This document shows positions 33,004 to 46,498 of a stretch of 64,000 nt of DNA, one piece after another (the first letter of the stretch is position 1; each line of letters begins with the position of its first letter). Both the position numbers and the translations under genes were made by a program. The stretch is from positions 66,001-130,000 of the forward strand of contig NZ_WBSL01000003.1 of NCBI RefSeq assembly GCF_009377345.1. Direction: 5' to 3'. The DNA comes from Deinococcus terrestris (GTDB lineage: Bacteria > Deinococcota > Deinococci > Deinococcales > Deinococcaceae). The notes under the pieces were generated by a model, which made no database searches, was not told where the DNA came from, and saw nothing but the letters and a program-made list of their open reading frames with translations.

Positions 33004-34890
33004 ATGACTCTAGATGTGGAGCAGTTCTCAGACCTCCAGGCATACTTCGATGCCGGGCGATATGACGCCGTCATAGCCTATTTGACCGACTTTCCCCCGA
33101 CGACACCGGAAGGTTGGCGGATGCTAGGAATGGCCTACATGGTGAGCGGGCAAGTCCAGCAGGCAGAGTTGCCACTCATGCGTGCCGCAGAGCTGGGTGA
33201 TGACGAGGCCCGAGTTGAATACGGGAATGTCTTGCGCCTTCAAGGTCGTTTTGCTGAAGCCATTCGGCATTTCGAGCGAATTACGCCTTCCCTCGGAGGA
33301 GAGCTGGCGCTGCGGGCACAGCGGTGGTGGGGAACGGCTGAGTTTCAGGCGGGACAGATGGTGGAGGGCCTCGAACGCTGCGAACAGGCTTGGCGCGGCT
33401 ATATGGCTCTGGGGGACGACGAGCGTATCGGGCGTATTACGCAAACCGTCGCGCAGATGCTTGTTCAGACGGGTGAGGTTACGCGGGCACAGCACCTCTA
33501 CCAGGAAGCGATAAGGCTTTTGCCCAAAGACAGAAATCCTGTCGCAAGACTTTCAGCCCTGACTGGTCTGGCAAATGTCCAGGTTCTCACGGGAGATTTC
33601 CGTGGAGCAAGGAGTACGATCGCCCAAGCTCATGAGGTGTTGACCCAGACGAATGCTATGAGGCCCCGCGCCTACCTCCTCGCCGTCGAGGCCGACTTGC
33701 ACCGCCTGACCGGGGACCATGCGGCCCACCTCCAGGCGCTTGAGGAGTTGCGGACCATCGTGGAAACCACGCGCGACTTCGAGCTGCTGACGTGGACGGC
33801 GACCCGGATGGCCGACCTTTACAGCCGTCAGGGGCAGCACGCGCGGGCGCTGGAGGTGCTGCTCGACCTCGCGCCGGACGCGACGCACCCGGCGGTCACC
33901 ATGACGCGGGGCGTCCTGCTGCGGCGGCGGCAGCATCACGCGCAGGCCGCCGAGCACCTGACGCGGGCGCTGGAATCGCAGACGCTGGGTGAGGGCCAGC
34001 GGGTGCGGGCGTTGCTGCATCTGGCCGAGGCGCAGTCGGGGCTGGGGCAGGCCGACGAAAGCCTGCGGACCTTCCGCGAGGCGCTCACTGCCCTGATCGC
34101 CGCCCGCGACCGTATGCTCTACCGCCCCGATCTGCACGAACTCGCCAACCTCGTGCAGCGGGCACTGCTCGATCCCGACCTCGCGCCCGACACGCAACTC
34201 GTGCTGGAAAAGCTCAACGTGCCCGGCAGCGAGACGCCCGTCTCCGGGGCGCTGCACCTGCGGGTGCACACCCTGGGCCGCTCGGAGATCGAGCGCGGAG
34301 GCGAGACGATCAACATGAGTCTGGAAGGCGGCGTGCTCACGCTGGTCTACCTCGCCCTGAATCCGGGGCGCACCCGCCGCGAGCTGGAAGCGACCCTCTA
34401 CCCCGACCGCGACCCCAAGACCGCCGGGGACTACTTCCGGGCCGTGTTCCGCGAGTTGCGGGTGCGGCTGGGGGCCGAGGTGCTCACGATGGAGGGCAGC
34501 GCCAAGCAGCCGCGCTACAGCCTGGGGCCGGACGTGCATGTGCATTTGGACGTGACCGAGCTGCGGGCGGCGCTCGCGGCGGGGGACCTTGCGCAGGCAC
34601 TGGCGCTGTACCGCGGGCCTTTCCTGCCGGGGTTGCGAATGGAGAGCGAGTGGGCCGACGAGGTCCGCGAAGAACTGCGCCTGCTGCTCACGATGGAAGT
34701 CCGCACCCGCGTCGCGCAGGCCCGCGAGGAAGGCGACCTGCGCCGCGCCCTGCTGCTCACCAACGAGTTCCTGCGGATCGACGCCTACGACCTCCCCATG
34801 CTGGAGGCCCGCGTGGAGATCGCGCGGGAGGTCGCGCCCCCGCAGGAGCTCGCCCGCTACGTGGTGGAACTGCACCGCATGAAGCCCTGA
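33004..34890 (+). CDS. TPR-wHTH-BTAD transcriptional regulator (SARP-like), candidate peptide receptor
   Basis: 628-aa protein. Residues ~1-400 are tandem TPR-type helix pairs (for example GWRMLGMAYMVSGQVQQAEL, RLSALTGLANVQVLTGDF). Residues ~417-515 form an OmpR/SARP-type winged helix (LHLRVHTLGRSEIERGG, LTLVYLALNPGRTRRELEATLYPD). Residues ~515-620 are a BTAD domain (LRAALAAGDLAQALALYRGPFLPG, AREEGDLRRALLLTNEFLRID). SARP/BTAD proteins bind direct repeats and activate transcription; TPR domains of RRNPP regulators bind signal peptides. The first ~218 codons are about 53-58% G+C per 60-base line; from 33661 it jumps to about 73%, so the gene is mosaic. It diverges from the GANDYGVL peptide gene. 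Confidence 0.86.
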   Translation: MTLDVEQFSDLQAYFDAGRYDAVIAYLTDFPPTTPEGWRMLGMAYMVSGQVQQAELPLMRAAELGDDEARVEYGNVLRLQGRFAEAIRHFERITPSLGGELALRAQRWWGTAEFQAGQMVEGLERCEQAWRGYMALGDDERIGRITQTVAQMLVQTGEVTRAQHLYQEAIRLLPKDRNPVARLSALTGLANVQVLTGDFRGARSTIAQAHEVLTQTNAMRPRAYLLAVEADLHRLTGDHAAHLQALEELRTIVETTRDFELLTWTATRMADLYSRQGQHARALEVLLDLAPDATHPAVTMTRGVLLRRRQHHAQAAEHLTRALESQTLGEGQRVRALLHLAEAQSGLGQADESLRTFREALTALIAARDRMLYRPDLHELANLVQRALLDPDLAPDTQLVLEKLNVPGSETPVSGALHLRVHTLGRSEIERGGETINMSLEGGVLTLVYLALNPGRTRRELEATLYPDRDPKTAGDYFRAVFRELRVRLGAEVLTMEGSAKQPRYSLGPDVHVHLDVTELRAALAAGDLAQALALYRGPFLPGLRMESEWADEVREELRLLLTMEVRTRVAQAREEGDLRRALLLTNEFLRIDAYDLPMLEARVEIAREVAPPQELARYVVELHRMKP

Positions 34891-34902
34891 GGGGCAACGG
34901 CC

Positions 34903-35208
34903 GTGTCCCCCGACGACCGCCCCTTCCTGAACCCGCCTGGCCCAGACGCCGCTACGCTCGCCGGGGAGGTGCCCCCCGCCCTCTTTGACCTCGCCGTGAA
35001 CCGGGCGGACGCGGCCCTGCGGGGCCTGCGCCCCGGCGACCCTGCCCGTGCCCTCGCCACCTGGCATGCCCGCACCCGCTTTGCCCGGCGGGTGCCATTG
35101 GCGGCGGTGGCAGAAGCGCTGGCCCACAAGCCTGCCGAGCCTGGCGAATGGCACTGGGCCGGGGGGCCGGGGGGCGGGTGGGTGGCGGGAAAGGCCCCGT
35201 TTCCGTGA
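34903..35208 (+). CDS. Hypothetical 101-aa protein
   Basis: GTG start 12 bp after the regulator's stop. The product is Ala/Pro-rich and soluble, with a central predicted helix (RALATWHARTRFARRVPLAAVAEALA). I recognise no family. Coding potential is moderate: G+C-rich third positions are consistent and there is no competing frame. It converges on pcp with 4 bp between stops and may be co-transcribed with the regulator. Confidence 0.55.
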   Translation: MSPDDRPFLNPPGPDAATLAGEVPPALFDLAVNRADAALRGLRPGDPARALATWHARTRFARRVPLAAVAEALAHKPAEPGEWHWAGGPGGGWVAGKAPFP

Positions 35209-35212
35209 CCGT

Positions 35213-35851
<639 letters not shown>

Positions 35852-35916
35852 GAGGGCCAGCATAGGGCGGCGCAGCGCCCTGTTTCGCCTACGCTGGACC
35901 GCTATCCTCGCCGCAT

Positions 35917-36743
<827 letters not shown>

Positions 36744-36747
<4 letters not shown>

Positions 36748-37388
36748 CCGACCTCACCAGTCTGCGCCTGTCCTACACCCGCGCTGAGCTTCGCCGCGCC
36801 GACCTCAACCCTGACCCCCTCCTCCAGTTCCGGGCCTGGCTGGAGGAAGCCCTCGCCGCCGACCTGCGCGAGCCGTATGCCCTCAGCCTCGCCACTGCCG
36901 ACGCCGCCGGGCGGCCCTCGGTGCGGACCGTGCTGCTGCGCGGGGCGGAGGAGGACGGCCTGACCTTTTACACCAACTACGACTCGCGCAAGGGCCACGA
37001 CCTCGCCGCCAACCCGCAGGCCGAGGTGCTGTTCCACTGGGCCGAACTGGAGCGGCAGGTGCGGGCGTATGGCCGGGTCGAGCGTGTCTTGGAGGAAGAC
37101 AGCACCGCCTACTTCCATGCCCGGCCCTACCAGAGCCAGCTCGCCGCCCACGCCAGCGACCCGCAGAGTGCGCCCATCGAAAACCGGGAAGCGTTGGAGG
37201 CCAAGTTCGCCGAGTTGCAGGCCCGCTACCCCCAGGGCACGCCCGTCCCCAAGCCGGGCTACTGGGGCGGCTACCGCGTGGTCGTCGCCGAGTGGGAATT
37301 CTGGCAGGGCCGCCGCAACCGGATGCACGACCGCTTCCGGTACACGCGGGCGGGGGAGGGGTGGCGGGTGGAACGGTTGATGCCGTAA
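36744..37388 (+). CDS. pdxH: Pyridoxamine 5'-phosphate oxidase
   Basis: 214-aa FMN enzyme of vitamin B6 synthesis/salvage. It has [42 protein letters not shown] (FMN site) and the C-terminal [19 protein letters not shown] overlaps the mutM stop (ATGA); the coupling with a repair gene has no obvious functional meaning. Confidence 0.95.
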
Positions 37389-37481
37389 CAGCTTTCAGCG
37401 GTCAGCAACACCAAGAGGAGGCGGAGTGCTCATGCTCAAGCACTCTGCCTCTTCTGGTGCTGGTCACTGGAAGCTGGCGGC
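37389..37481. repeat. Large imperfect stem-loop repeat
   Basis: Arms of about 40 nt (37389-37430 and 37439-37476) fold on each other around CATGCTCA, with a perfect GAGTGCT/AGCACTC core. The right end (37467-37481) shares 15 identical bases with the accB-accC gap at 57568-57582, and the left arm matches the AGCTGAAAGC-type repeat at 63751-63784. It fills most of the 160-bp pdxH-NfeD gap. Confidence 0.6.
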
Positions 37482-37548
37482 AGGCCGCTTCTGCGGCAAC
37501 TTCCACCTCCCTCCCCGCGTACCTTAAGGCGAGGAGGACCCCCTGGAC

Positions 37549-38058
37549 ATGGACTTTTATCTGCTGTGCCTGATCGTGGGCGGCGGCCTGCTGGTGCTCT
37601 CGCTGGTGGGCGGGCACGACCACGACGCGCCCACCGATCACCCGGAAGCAGGCGACCTCGCCTCGTGGTTCTCGCTGCGCTCGGTGGTGAGCTTCGCGGC
37701 CTTTTTCGGGTTGGCGGGAACGGTCGCGGGGCTGCTGGGCCTGGGTGGGGTGGGGCAACTCGTCATGGCCCTGGTGACCGGGCTGGCGGTGGGCGGGTTT
37801 ACCGCCTTCGCCTTCCGGCTGGCCCGCACGCGCGGTGAGGTCAGCGGGGGGGCGGGGCGGCTGACCGGGCGCACGGGCAAGGTCCTGGTGCCTCCCGCGC
37901 CGGGGCGCCCCGGCAAGGTGGCCGTCACGGTCGCTGGGCAGATCGAACATGCCCTCGCCCGCAGCGCGGACCCCCTGCGGGCCGGAGACGCCGTGATCGT
38001 CCTGGGCGTGCAGGGCGGCATCCTCGACGTGGGCGCCTGGGATGGGCGCGACCCCTGA
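37549..38058 (+). CDS. NfeD-like membrane protein
   Basis: 169-aa protein with an N-terminal helix (YLLCLIVGGGLLVLSLVGG), two more helices (~50-95) and a C-terminal small beta-barrel of the NfeD/OB type (GRTGKVLVPPAPGRPGKVAV, GDAVIVLGVQGGILDVG). NfeD proteins are encoded beside flotillins; here the flotillin starts 45 bp downstream, so the two likely work together in membrane microdomain organisation. Confidence 0.82.
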   Translation: MDFYLLCLIVGGGLLVLSLVGGHDHDAPTDHPEAGDLASWFSLRSVVSFAAFFGLAGTVAGLLGLGGVGQLVMALVTGLAVGGFTAFAFRLARTRGEVSGGAGRLTGRTGKVLVPPAPGRPGKVAVTVAGQIEHALARSADPLRAGDAVIVLGVQGGILDVGAWDGRDP

Positions 38059-38103
38059 GCCTCACACCCTGACCTTCACCCCCTTCTCTCCAAGGAGCTG
38101 CCT

Positions 38104-39699
<1,596 letters not shown>

Positions 39700-39828
39700 A
39701 GGTTCGGCACAAGAAGTTGTCATGCCGAGCCGGAATGAATCCGCCCCCGAGCCCGTCTCCAGGCCCTTCCGCCCGCGCTCAGGGTGCCCGGCCTCTCTCT
39801 TTCCAGAGCTTTAAAGCTTCGCCTCAAC

Positions 39829-39861
39829 AGGACGCTTGCGTGGGCAGGTGTCCTTTTTTTT
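39829..39861 (+). terminator. Terminator of the NfeD-flotillin operon
   Basis: AGGACGC (39829-39835) / GTGTCCT (39848-39854) followed by seven further T. It lies 130 bp after the flotillin stop. The rest of the 190-bp gap contains a perfect AGCTTTAAAGCT palindrome near 39808 and no gene. Confidence 0.75.
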
Positions 39862-39889
39862 GCCCCCGCGACAGGCCATCATGTCCGCC

Positions 39890-40309
39890 ATGAGCAACCT
39901 TTACACCGCAGAAGCGAGCGCCACCGGGGGCCGTTCGGGCCATGCCCGCAGCACGGACGGCCGCCTAGACCTCGACCTCAGCGTGCCCAGCGAGATCGGC
40001 GGCGACGGCGGCGCGGGCACCAACCCCGAGCAACTGTTCGCGGCCGGGTACGCGGCCTGCTTTCAGGGGGCGCTGGGGGTGGCCGCCCGCCGCCAGAAGA
40101 TCGAGCTGAGCGACGACAGCACCATTACCGCCCGCGTGGGCCTGCAAAAAAGTGGACTGGCCTTCGCCCTCGACGTGGAACTCGAAGGCCGCTTCCCCGG
40201 CCTGACCCGCGAGCAGGGCGAGGCGCTGATGCACGCCGCCCACGAGGTCTGCCCCTACAGCGTGGCGACGCGCGGCAACGTGGACGTGCGCCTCAAGGTC
40301 GCGGAGTAA
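39890..40309 (+). CDS. ohr: Organic hydroperoxide resistance protein (Ohr/OsmC)
   Basis: 139-aa thiol peroxidase. The two redox Cys are in NPEQLFAAGYAACFQGAL and EVCPYSVATRGNVDV, and the N-terminal YTAEASATGGRSGHA is Ohr-type. Reduces organic and lipid hydroperoxides. ATG 39890 matches the family start; ATG 39881 would add three residues. Confidence 0.95.
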   Translation: MSNLYTAEASATGGRSGHARSTDGRLDLDLSVPSEIGGDGGAGTNPEQLFAAGYAACFQGALGVAARRQKIELSDDSTITARVGLQKSGLAFALDVELEGRFPGLTREQGEALMHAAHEVCPYSVATRGNVDVRLKVAE

Positions 40310-40364
40310 ACGTTCCCGACGCTCGCAGCGCCCCGGCTCCGGCTGGGGCGCTACTTTGTGGGCC

Positions 40365-41000
40365 ATGCGTGTCTTGATCGTCGTCGCCACCGCCGGGGAA
40401 GCCGCCCGGCTCACCGACCTGCCCGCCGACGTGGTGGTCAGTGGGGTCGGCCCGGTCGCGGCGGCGCTCGCTACGGCGTCGGCGCTGGGGCGGGGGCACT
40501 ACGACCTCGCCGTGAGCGCGGGCATCGGCGGGGCGTATCCGGGGAGCGGCCTGGAACCCGGTGACCTCGCCGTGTCGTCCCGCATCGTGCAGGCGGACCT
40601 CGGCGCGTGGGACGATTCCGCTTTCCTGGGACTGGACGTGCTGGGGCTGTCGGTGCTGCCGCAGGGGACACACGCGGGGGTGTTCGAAGTCTGGGAGGGT
40701 GCGCAGGCGCTCGCCACCCGGCTTGGAGCTGCCTTTGGCCCCGCCCTGACCCTGAGCACGGTGACGGGTAGCCACGAGGCGGCGGAGGCGCTCGCCGCCC
40801 GCTATCCCGGAGCGCTCACCGAGGGGATGGAGGGGGCGGGGGTCGCCCACGCTGCGCTGCTGGCTGGCGTCCCGGCCCTGGAGGTGCGGGGCGTGAGCAA
40901 CCCGGTCGGCCCGCGTGACCGCGCCGCGTGGCGCATTCCCGAAGCGCTCGCCGCTGCCCGCCGGGGCCTGGAGGGGCTGCTGGCGGGGGCGGCAGGCTGA
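40365..41000 (+). CDS. mqnB: Futalosine hydrolase
   Basis: 211-aa nucleosidase of the futalosine route to menaquinone. Family features include VVATAGEAARL, SAGIGGAYPGSGLEPGDLAVSS, EGMEGAGVAHAALLAGVPALEVRGVSN and GPRDRAAWRIPEAL. A related MTA/SAH nucleosidase is the alternative but the pattern fits MqnB better. TACTTT (40352-40357) is 7 nt upstream of ATG 40365; the TTG earlier in the frame lies inside that box. Confidence 0.87.
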   Translation: MRVLIVVATAGEAARLTDLPADVVVSGVGPVAAALATASALGRGHYDLAVSAGIGGAYPGSGLEPGDLAVSSRIVQADLGAWDDSAFLGLDVLGLSVLPQGTHAGVFEVWEGAQALATRLGAAFGPALTLSTVTGSHEAAEALAARYPGALTEGMEGAGVAHAALLAGVPALEVRGVSNPVGPRDRAAWRIPEALAAARRGLEGLLAGAAG

Positions 41001-41009
41001 CCGAACGGC

Positions 41010-41435
41010 TCAGCTGCTCAGCGGGGCCGTACCCTCCGCGCCGCCGGGGAACTTCACGGCCACGCTGACCACCGTCCCCACCGGGGTCTGCGGCTCGATG
41101 TTCAGCCAGTGGCTTGCCAATACCGGGGGGGCGGGTTGTGGGTCGATGGCCCGGATCAGCACCCGCCCCCGCGACGGCACGAACACGCACCAGCCGTCCG
41201 AAGCCTCCCGAAAGGCCCGCACCGGCAAGATGCTTTGCAGGGTCACGTCATCCGGGGTGGCCCAGTACTCGACGAGCAGCAGGGCGTGGTCGCGACCGAG
41301 GTCGGTGGCGTCCACATTGAGCTGCACTTCCACTGTGTCGGGCTGCCCTGGGACCAGGTGGGTCCAGCCGGGCACGACGTTGCGGCCGCTGCGGGCGCTG
41401 CGGAATTGCTGTTGGGGGTTCATGGGCTGGCTCAT
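41010..41435 (-). CDS. Conserved hypothetical beta-rich protein
   Basis: 141-aa soluble protein with no signal peptide and alternating beta-type sequence (DTVEVQLNVDATDLG, ALLLVEYWATPDDV, VGTVVSVAVKFPGG). I do not recognise a family. A TAATCT -10 (complement of 41442-41447) 6 nt before ATG 41435 supports expression as a leaderless gene. It converges on mqnB (9 bp between stops) and diverges from tdh. Confidence 0.68.
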   Translation of the reverse strand: MSQPMNPQQQFRSARSGRNVVPGWTHLVPGQPDTVEVQLNVDATDLGRDHALLLVEYWATPDDVTLQSILPVRAFREASDGWCVFVPSRGRVLIRAIDPQPAPPVLASHWLNIEPQTPVGTVVSVAVKFPGGAEGTAPLSS

Positions 41436-41559
41436 GAGGGCAGATTAGCGCGGTTGCCCGCAGTGGGGAGGCCGTGACCGTTTCGCCGGGGGCCGGGCGC
41501 TATCCTGCGGGGGTTGCCGCTCCGCTTCGCCCCATTTCCCACCCCGAGGCCCCCCTGCC

Positions 41560-42642
<1,083 letters not shown>

Positions 42643-42705
42643 GCGGCGGGCTCAGCCCAGGGCGTGGTCCGGCAGACCCCGATCTGTCGGGCCACGCCTA
42701 CTTTT

Positions 42706-42726
42706 CTTGAGTCCGCTCGTGTTAAC
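42706..42726. promoter_or_regulatory. Candidate HAIR half-site upstream of dnaJ
   Basis: CTTGAGT (42706-42712), 7 nt, TGTTAAC (42720-42726): one perfect HspR half-site, a poor second half (3/7). About 40 nt upstream of the dnaJ start. Weaker than the lon site. Confidence 0.35.
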
Positions 42727-42767
42727 CTGACCCCGGAGGTCGGGTGCAGGCCCGGCAAAACGAACAC

Positions 42768-43892
<1,125 letters not shown>

Positions 43893-43906
43893 CCGTCGTC
43901 ACGGAG

Positions 43907-43949
43907 GGCGGGGGAGCGGTGTTCCTGAGAGGGGAACCGCTCCCCCGCC
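43907..43949 (+). terminator. Terminator of dnaJ
   Basis: GGCGGGGGAGCGGT (43907-43920) pairs with ACCGCTCCCCCGCC within 43936-43949, extended by GTTCC/GGAAC with a bulge. No long T-run follows, but the stem is very stable. Confidence 0.7.
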
Positions 43950-44045
43950 TCTGCGCGAATGTGTTTGGGGCGGGTATGCTGCTGAGCGGTCCGCCCTGCG
44001 GCGACACGTCCCTGCCCCCCTACCTTTCCCCGGAGGTATCCCACC

Positions 44046-45044
<999 letters not shown>

Positions 45045-45086
45045 CCTCTCCCTCCCTTTTCCCACCCGCCCGCTAGACTCGCCCCG

Positions 45087-45407
45087 ATGAGCGAGACACA
45101 CGGGCGGGTGCGGGTTGGGCTGGAGGCGGAACTGCCGGAGGGCAGCCAGACCGAGGTGAGCGTGGATGGCCTCAGCGTGGTCGTCGTCCGCTACGAGGGC
45201 CAGTTCTACGCCCTGCGCAACAACTGCACCCACAAGGACTTTCCCCTGCTGGGCGGCGAGGTCAGCGCAGGCCGTATCACCTGCGTCAAGCACGGTGGCA
45301 AGTTCGACCTCGCCACTGGCAAGGCCAGAGCGCTGCCCGCCGTCAAGCCCGTGAAGCTCTACCGCACGGTGCTGGAGACGGGCGAGGTCTACGTCGAGCC
45401 GCTGTGA
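45087..45407 (+). CDS. Rieske [2Fe-2S] ferredoxin-type protein
   Basis: 106-aa small Rieske protein; cluster ligands are Cys-x-His in NNCTHKDFP and Cys-xx-His in [10 protein letters not shown]. This is the stand-alone ferredoxin/NirD type, with no membrane anchor, so not a bc1 subunit. Probably an electron carrier to an oxygenase encoded elsewhere. TAGACT (45074-45079) 7 nt upstream marks a leaderless start. Confidence 0.92.
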   Translation: MSETHGRVRVGLEAELPEGSQTEVSVDGLSVVVVRYEGQFYALRNNCTHKDFPLLGGEVSAGRITCVKHGGKFDLATGKARALPAVKPVKLYRTVLETGEVYVEPL

Positions 45408-45460
45408 GGCAGGCCGTTTGACGGATGGGGCACGGCGCTGGGCGTGAGAGAGTGCGAGTC

Positions 45461-46297
45461 ATGCACGTGCTGAATATCCCCGTCCCGCAGGACTTGTTGA
45501 CCGCGTGGCGCACCTGGCTGGCCCCGGAGCGTCAGCCTTTCTTCTTGACGGGCGAGGAAGCGCGGGGGCTAGGGCTTCGCACGGTGCCCCGTGCAGAGGC
45601 GAGATTCACGCCCGAGGAGCGGGACACGTTCGCGCTGTGGCGGGTCGCGCCTGGGGCTGACCACGTCACCTGGTTCACCGAAGCGGAGTGGCTGTCCCTT
45701 TCCCCAGCCTCGCGCCGGGCACTGGTGCAGGCACAGGTGCGGCATGGCCGGGGTGCCGTGCCCCGCATCCGGGACTTTGCCGACCTGTTGCCCCATCTCC
45801 CCGGCTCGCGCTTCGTGTGGCGGCCGTCCCTGCTGTCGCCCGCTGTCCTGGCAAGAGTGGTCGCGCAGGATCAGCGGACGTGTCAGCGAGCCGAGGTGCC
45901 GGAACGCGTCTGGGACGCAGCGGCGAGTGTCCTTCCCGGAGCCCGTGAACTGGCAGGAACCTTCCCCCACGCCAGCGGCCCCAACTGCTTCAGCACGGTG
46001 ATGGGCGCGGCGGGCGTGCCGGGAGCCGAGCGGGAATGGATGCAGCGTGACCCCTTCGAGGATTTCCTGGCGGAACATACCCGGCCCGGTGGCCGCGACG
46101 ACGTGCCAGGAACAGTGCTGGTATGGCGGAACGCCGCAGGAAACGTGGAGCACGCCGCCGTCACCCTGGGGGGTGGCTGGGCGCTGCACAAGCCCTCGCA
46201 GACGTGGATGACGGCGCGGGTGGTGCTGCCCGTGCGCGACCTCATCCGGTCTTCGCGCACGCGGGGCTGGCGGCTGGGCCGCGTGGCCCTGGGCTAA
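45461..46297 (+). CDS. NlpC/P60-like (papain-fold) hypothetical protein
   Basis: 278-aa protein with no signal peptide. The C-terminal third resembles NlpC/P60: Cys176 in GPNCFSTVMGAAG, VPGTVLVWRN, His231 in VEHAAVTLGGGWALHKPSQ and a third polar residue near His243. These would form a Cys-His-polar site as in cell-wall endopeptidases and related amidases, but the lack of an export signal points to a cytosolic substrate. The N-terminal ~150 residues match nothing I know. ATG 45461; other upstream start codons in frame lack support. Confidence 0.6.
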   Translation: MHVLNIPVPQDLLTAWRTWLAPERQPFFLTGEEARGLGLRTVPRAEARFTPEERDTFALWRVAPGADHVTWFTEAEWLSLSPASRRALVQAQVRHGRGAVPRIRDFADLLPHLPGSRFVWRPSLLSPAVLARVVAQDQRTCQRAEVPERVWDAAASVLPGARELAGTFPHASGPNCFSTVMGAAGVPGAEREWMQRDPFEDFLAEHTRPGGRDDVPGTVLVWRNAAGNVEHAAVTLGGGWALHKPSQTWMTARVVLPVRDLIRSSRTRGWRLGRVALG

Positions 46298-46468
46298 CTA
46301 CTTCCCGTTGCGGGTGAGGCGCCAGAGGGTCACGGCGTTGGAGAGGAACAGCGCCGCGCACAGCACCGCGAAGATCACGTCCCCCTTCTGCACGAAGCGA
46401 ATCCCCAGGATGCCCCAGCCGCACATCAGGGCGACGACCAGCCAGATGCGCCACGCGGGAGCGTTCAC
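46298..46468 (-). CDS. 56-aa two-helix membrane protein
   Basis: GTG start at 46468 with GGAGA 6 nt upstream, stop TAG at 46298-46300. The product has two membrane segments ([19 protein letters not shown] and [19 protein letters not shown]) and a basic end (RLTRNGK). It is short and starts with GTG, so it is easily missed. A tiny ORF (ATG...TGA, MKIRRTL) ends just where it begins and could be a leader. It fits exactly between the NlpC-like gene and the subtilase. Function unknown. Confidence 0.65.
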   Translation of the reverse strand: MNAPAWRIWLVVALMCGWGILGIRFVQKGDVIFAVLCAALFLSNAVTLWRLTRNGK

Positions 46469-46498
46469 AGGGTTCTCCGGATCTTCATCCCTCCCACC

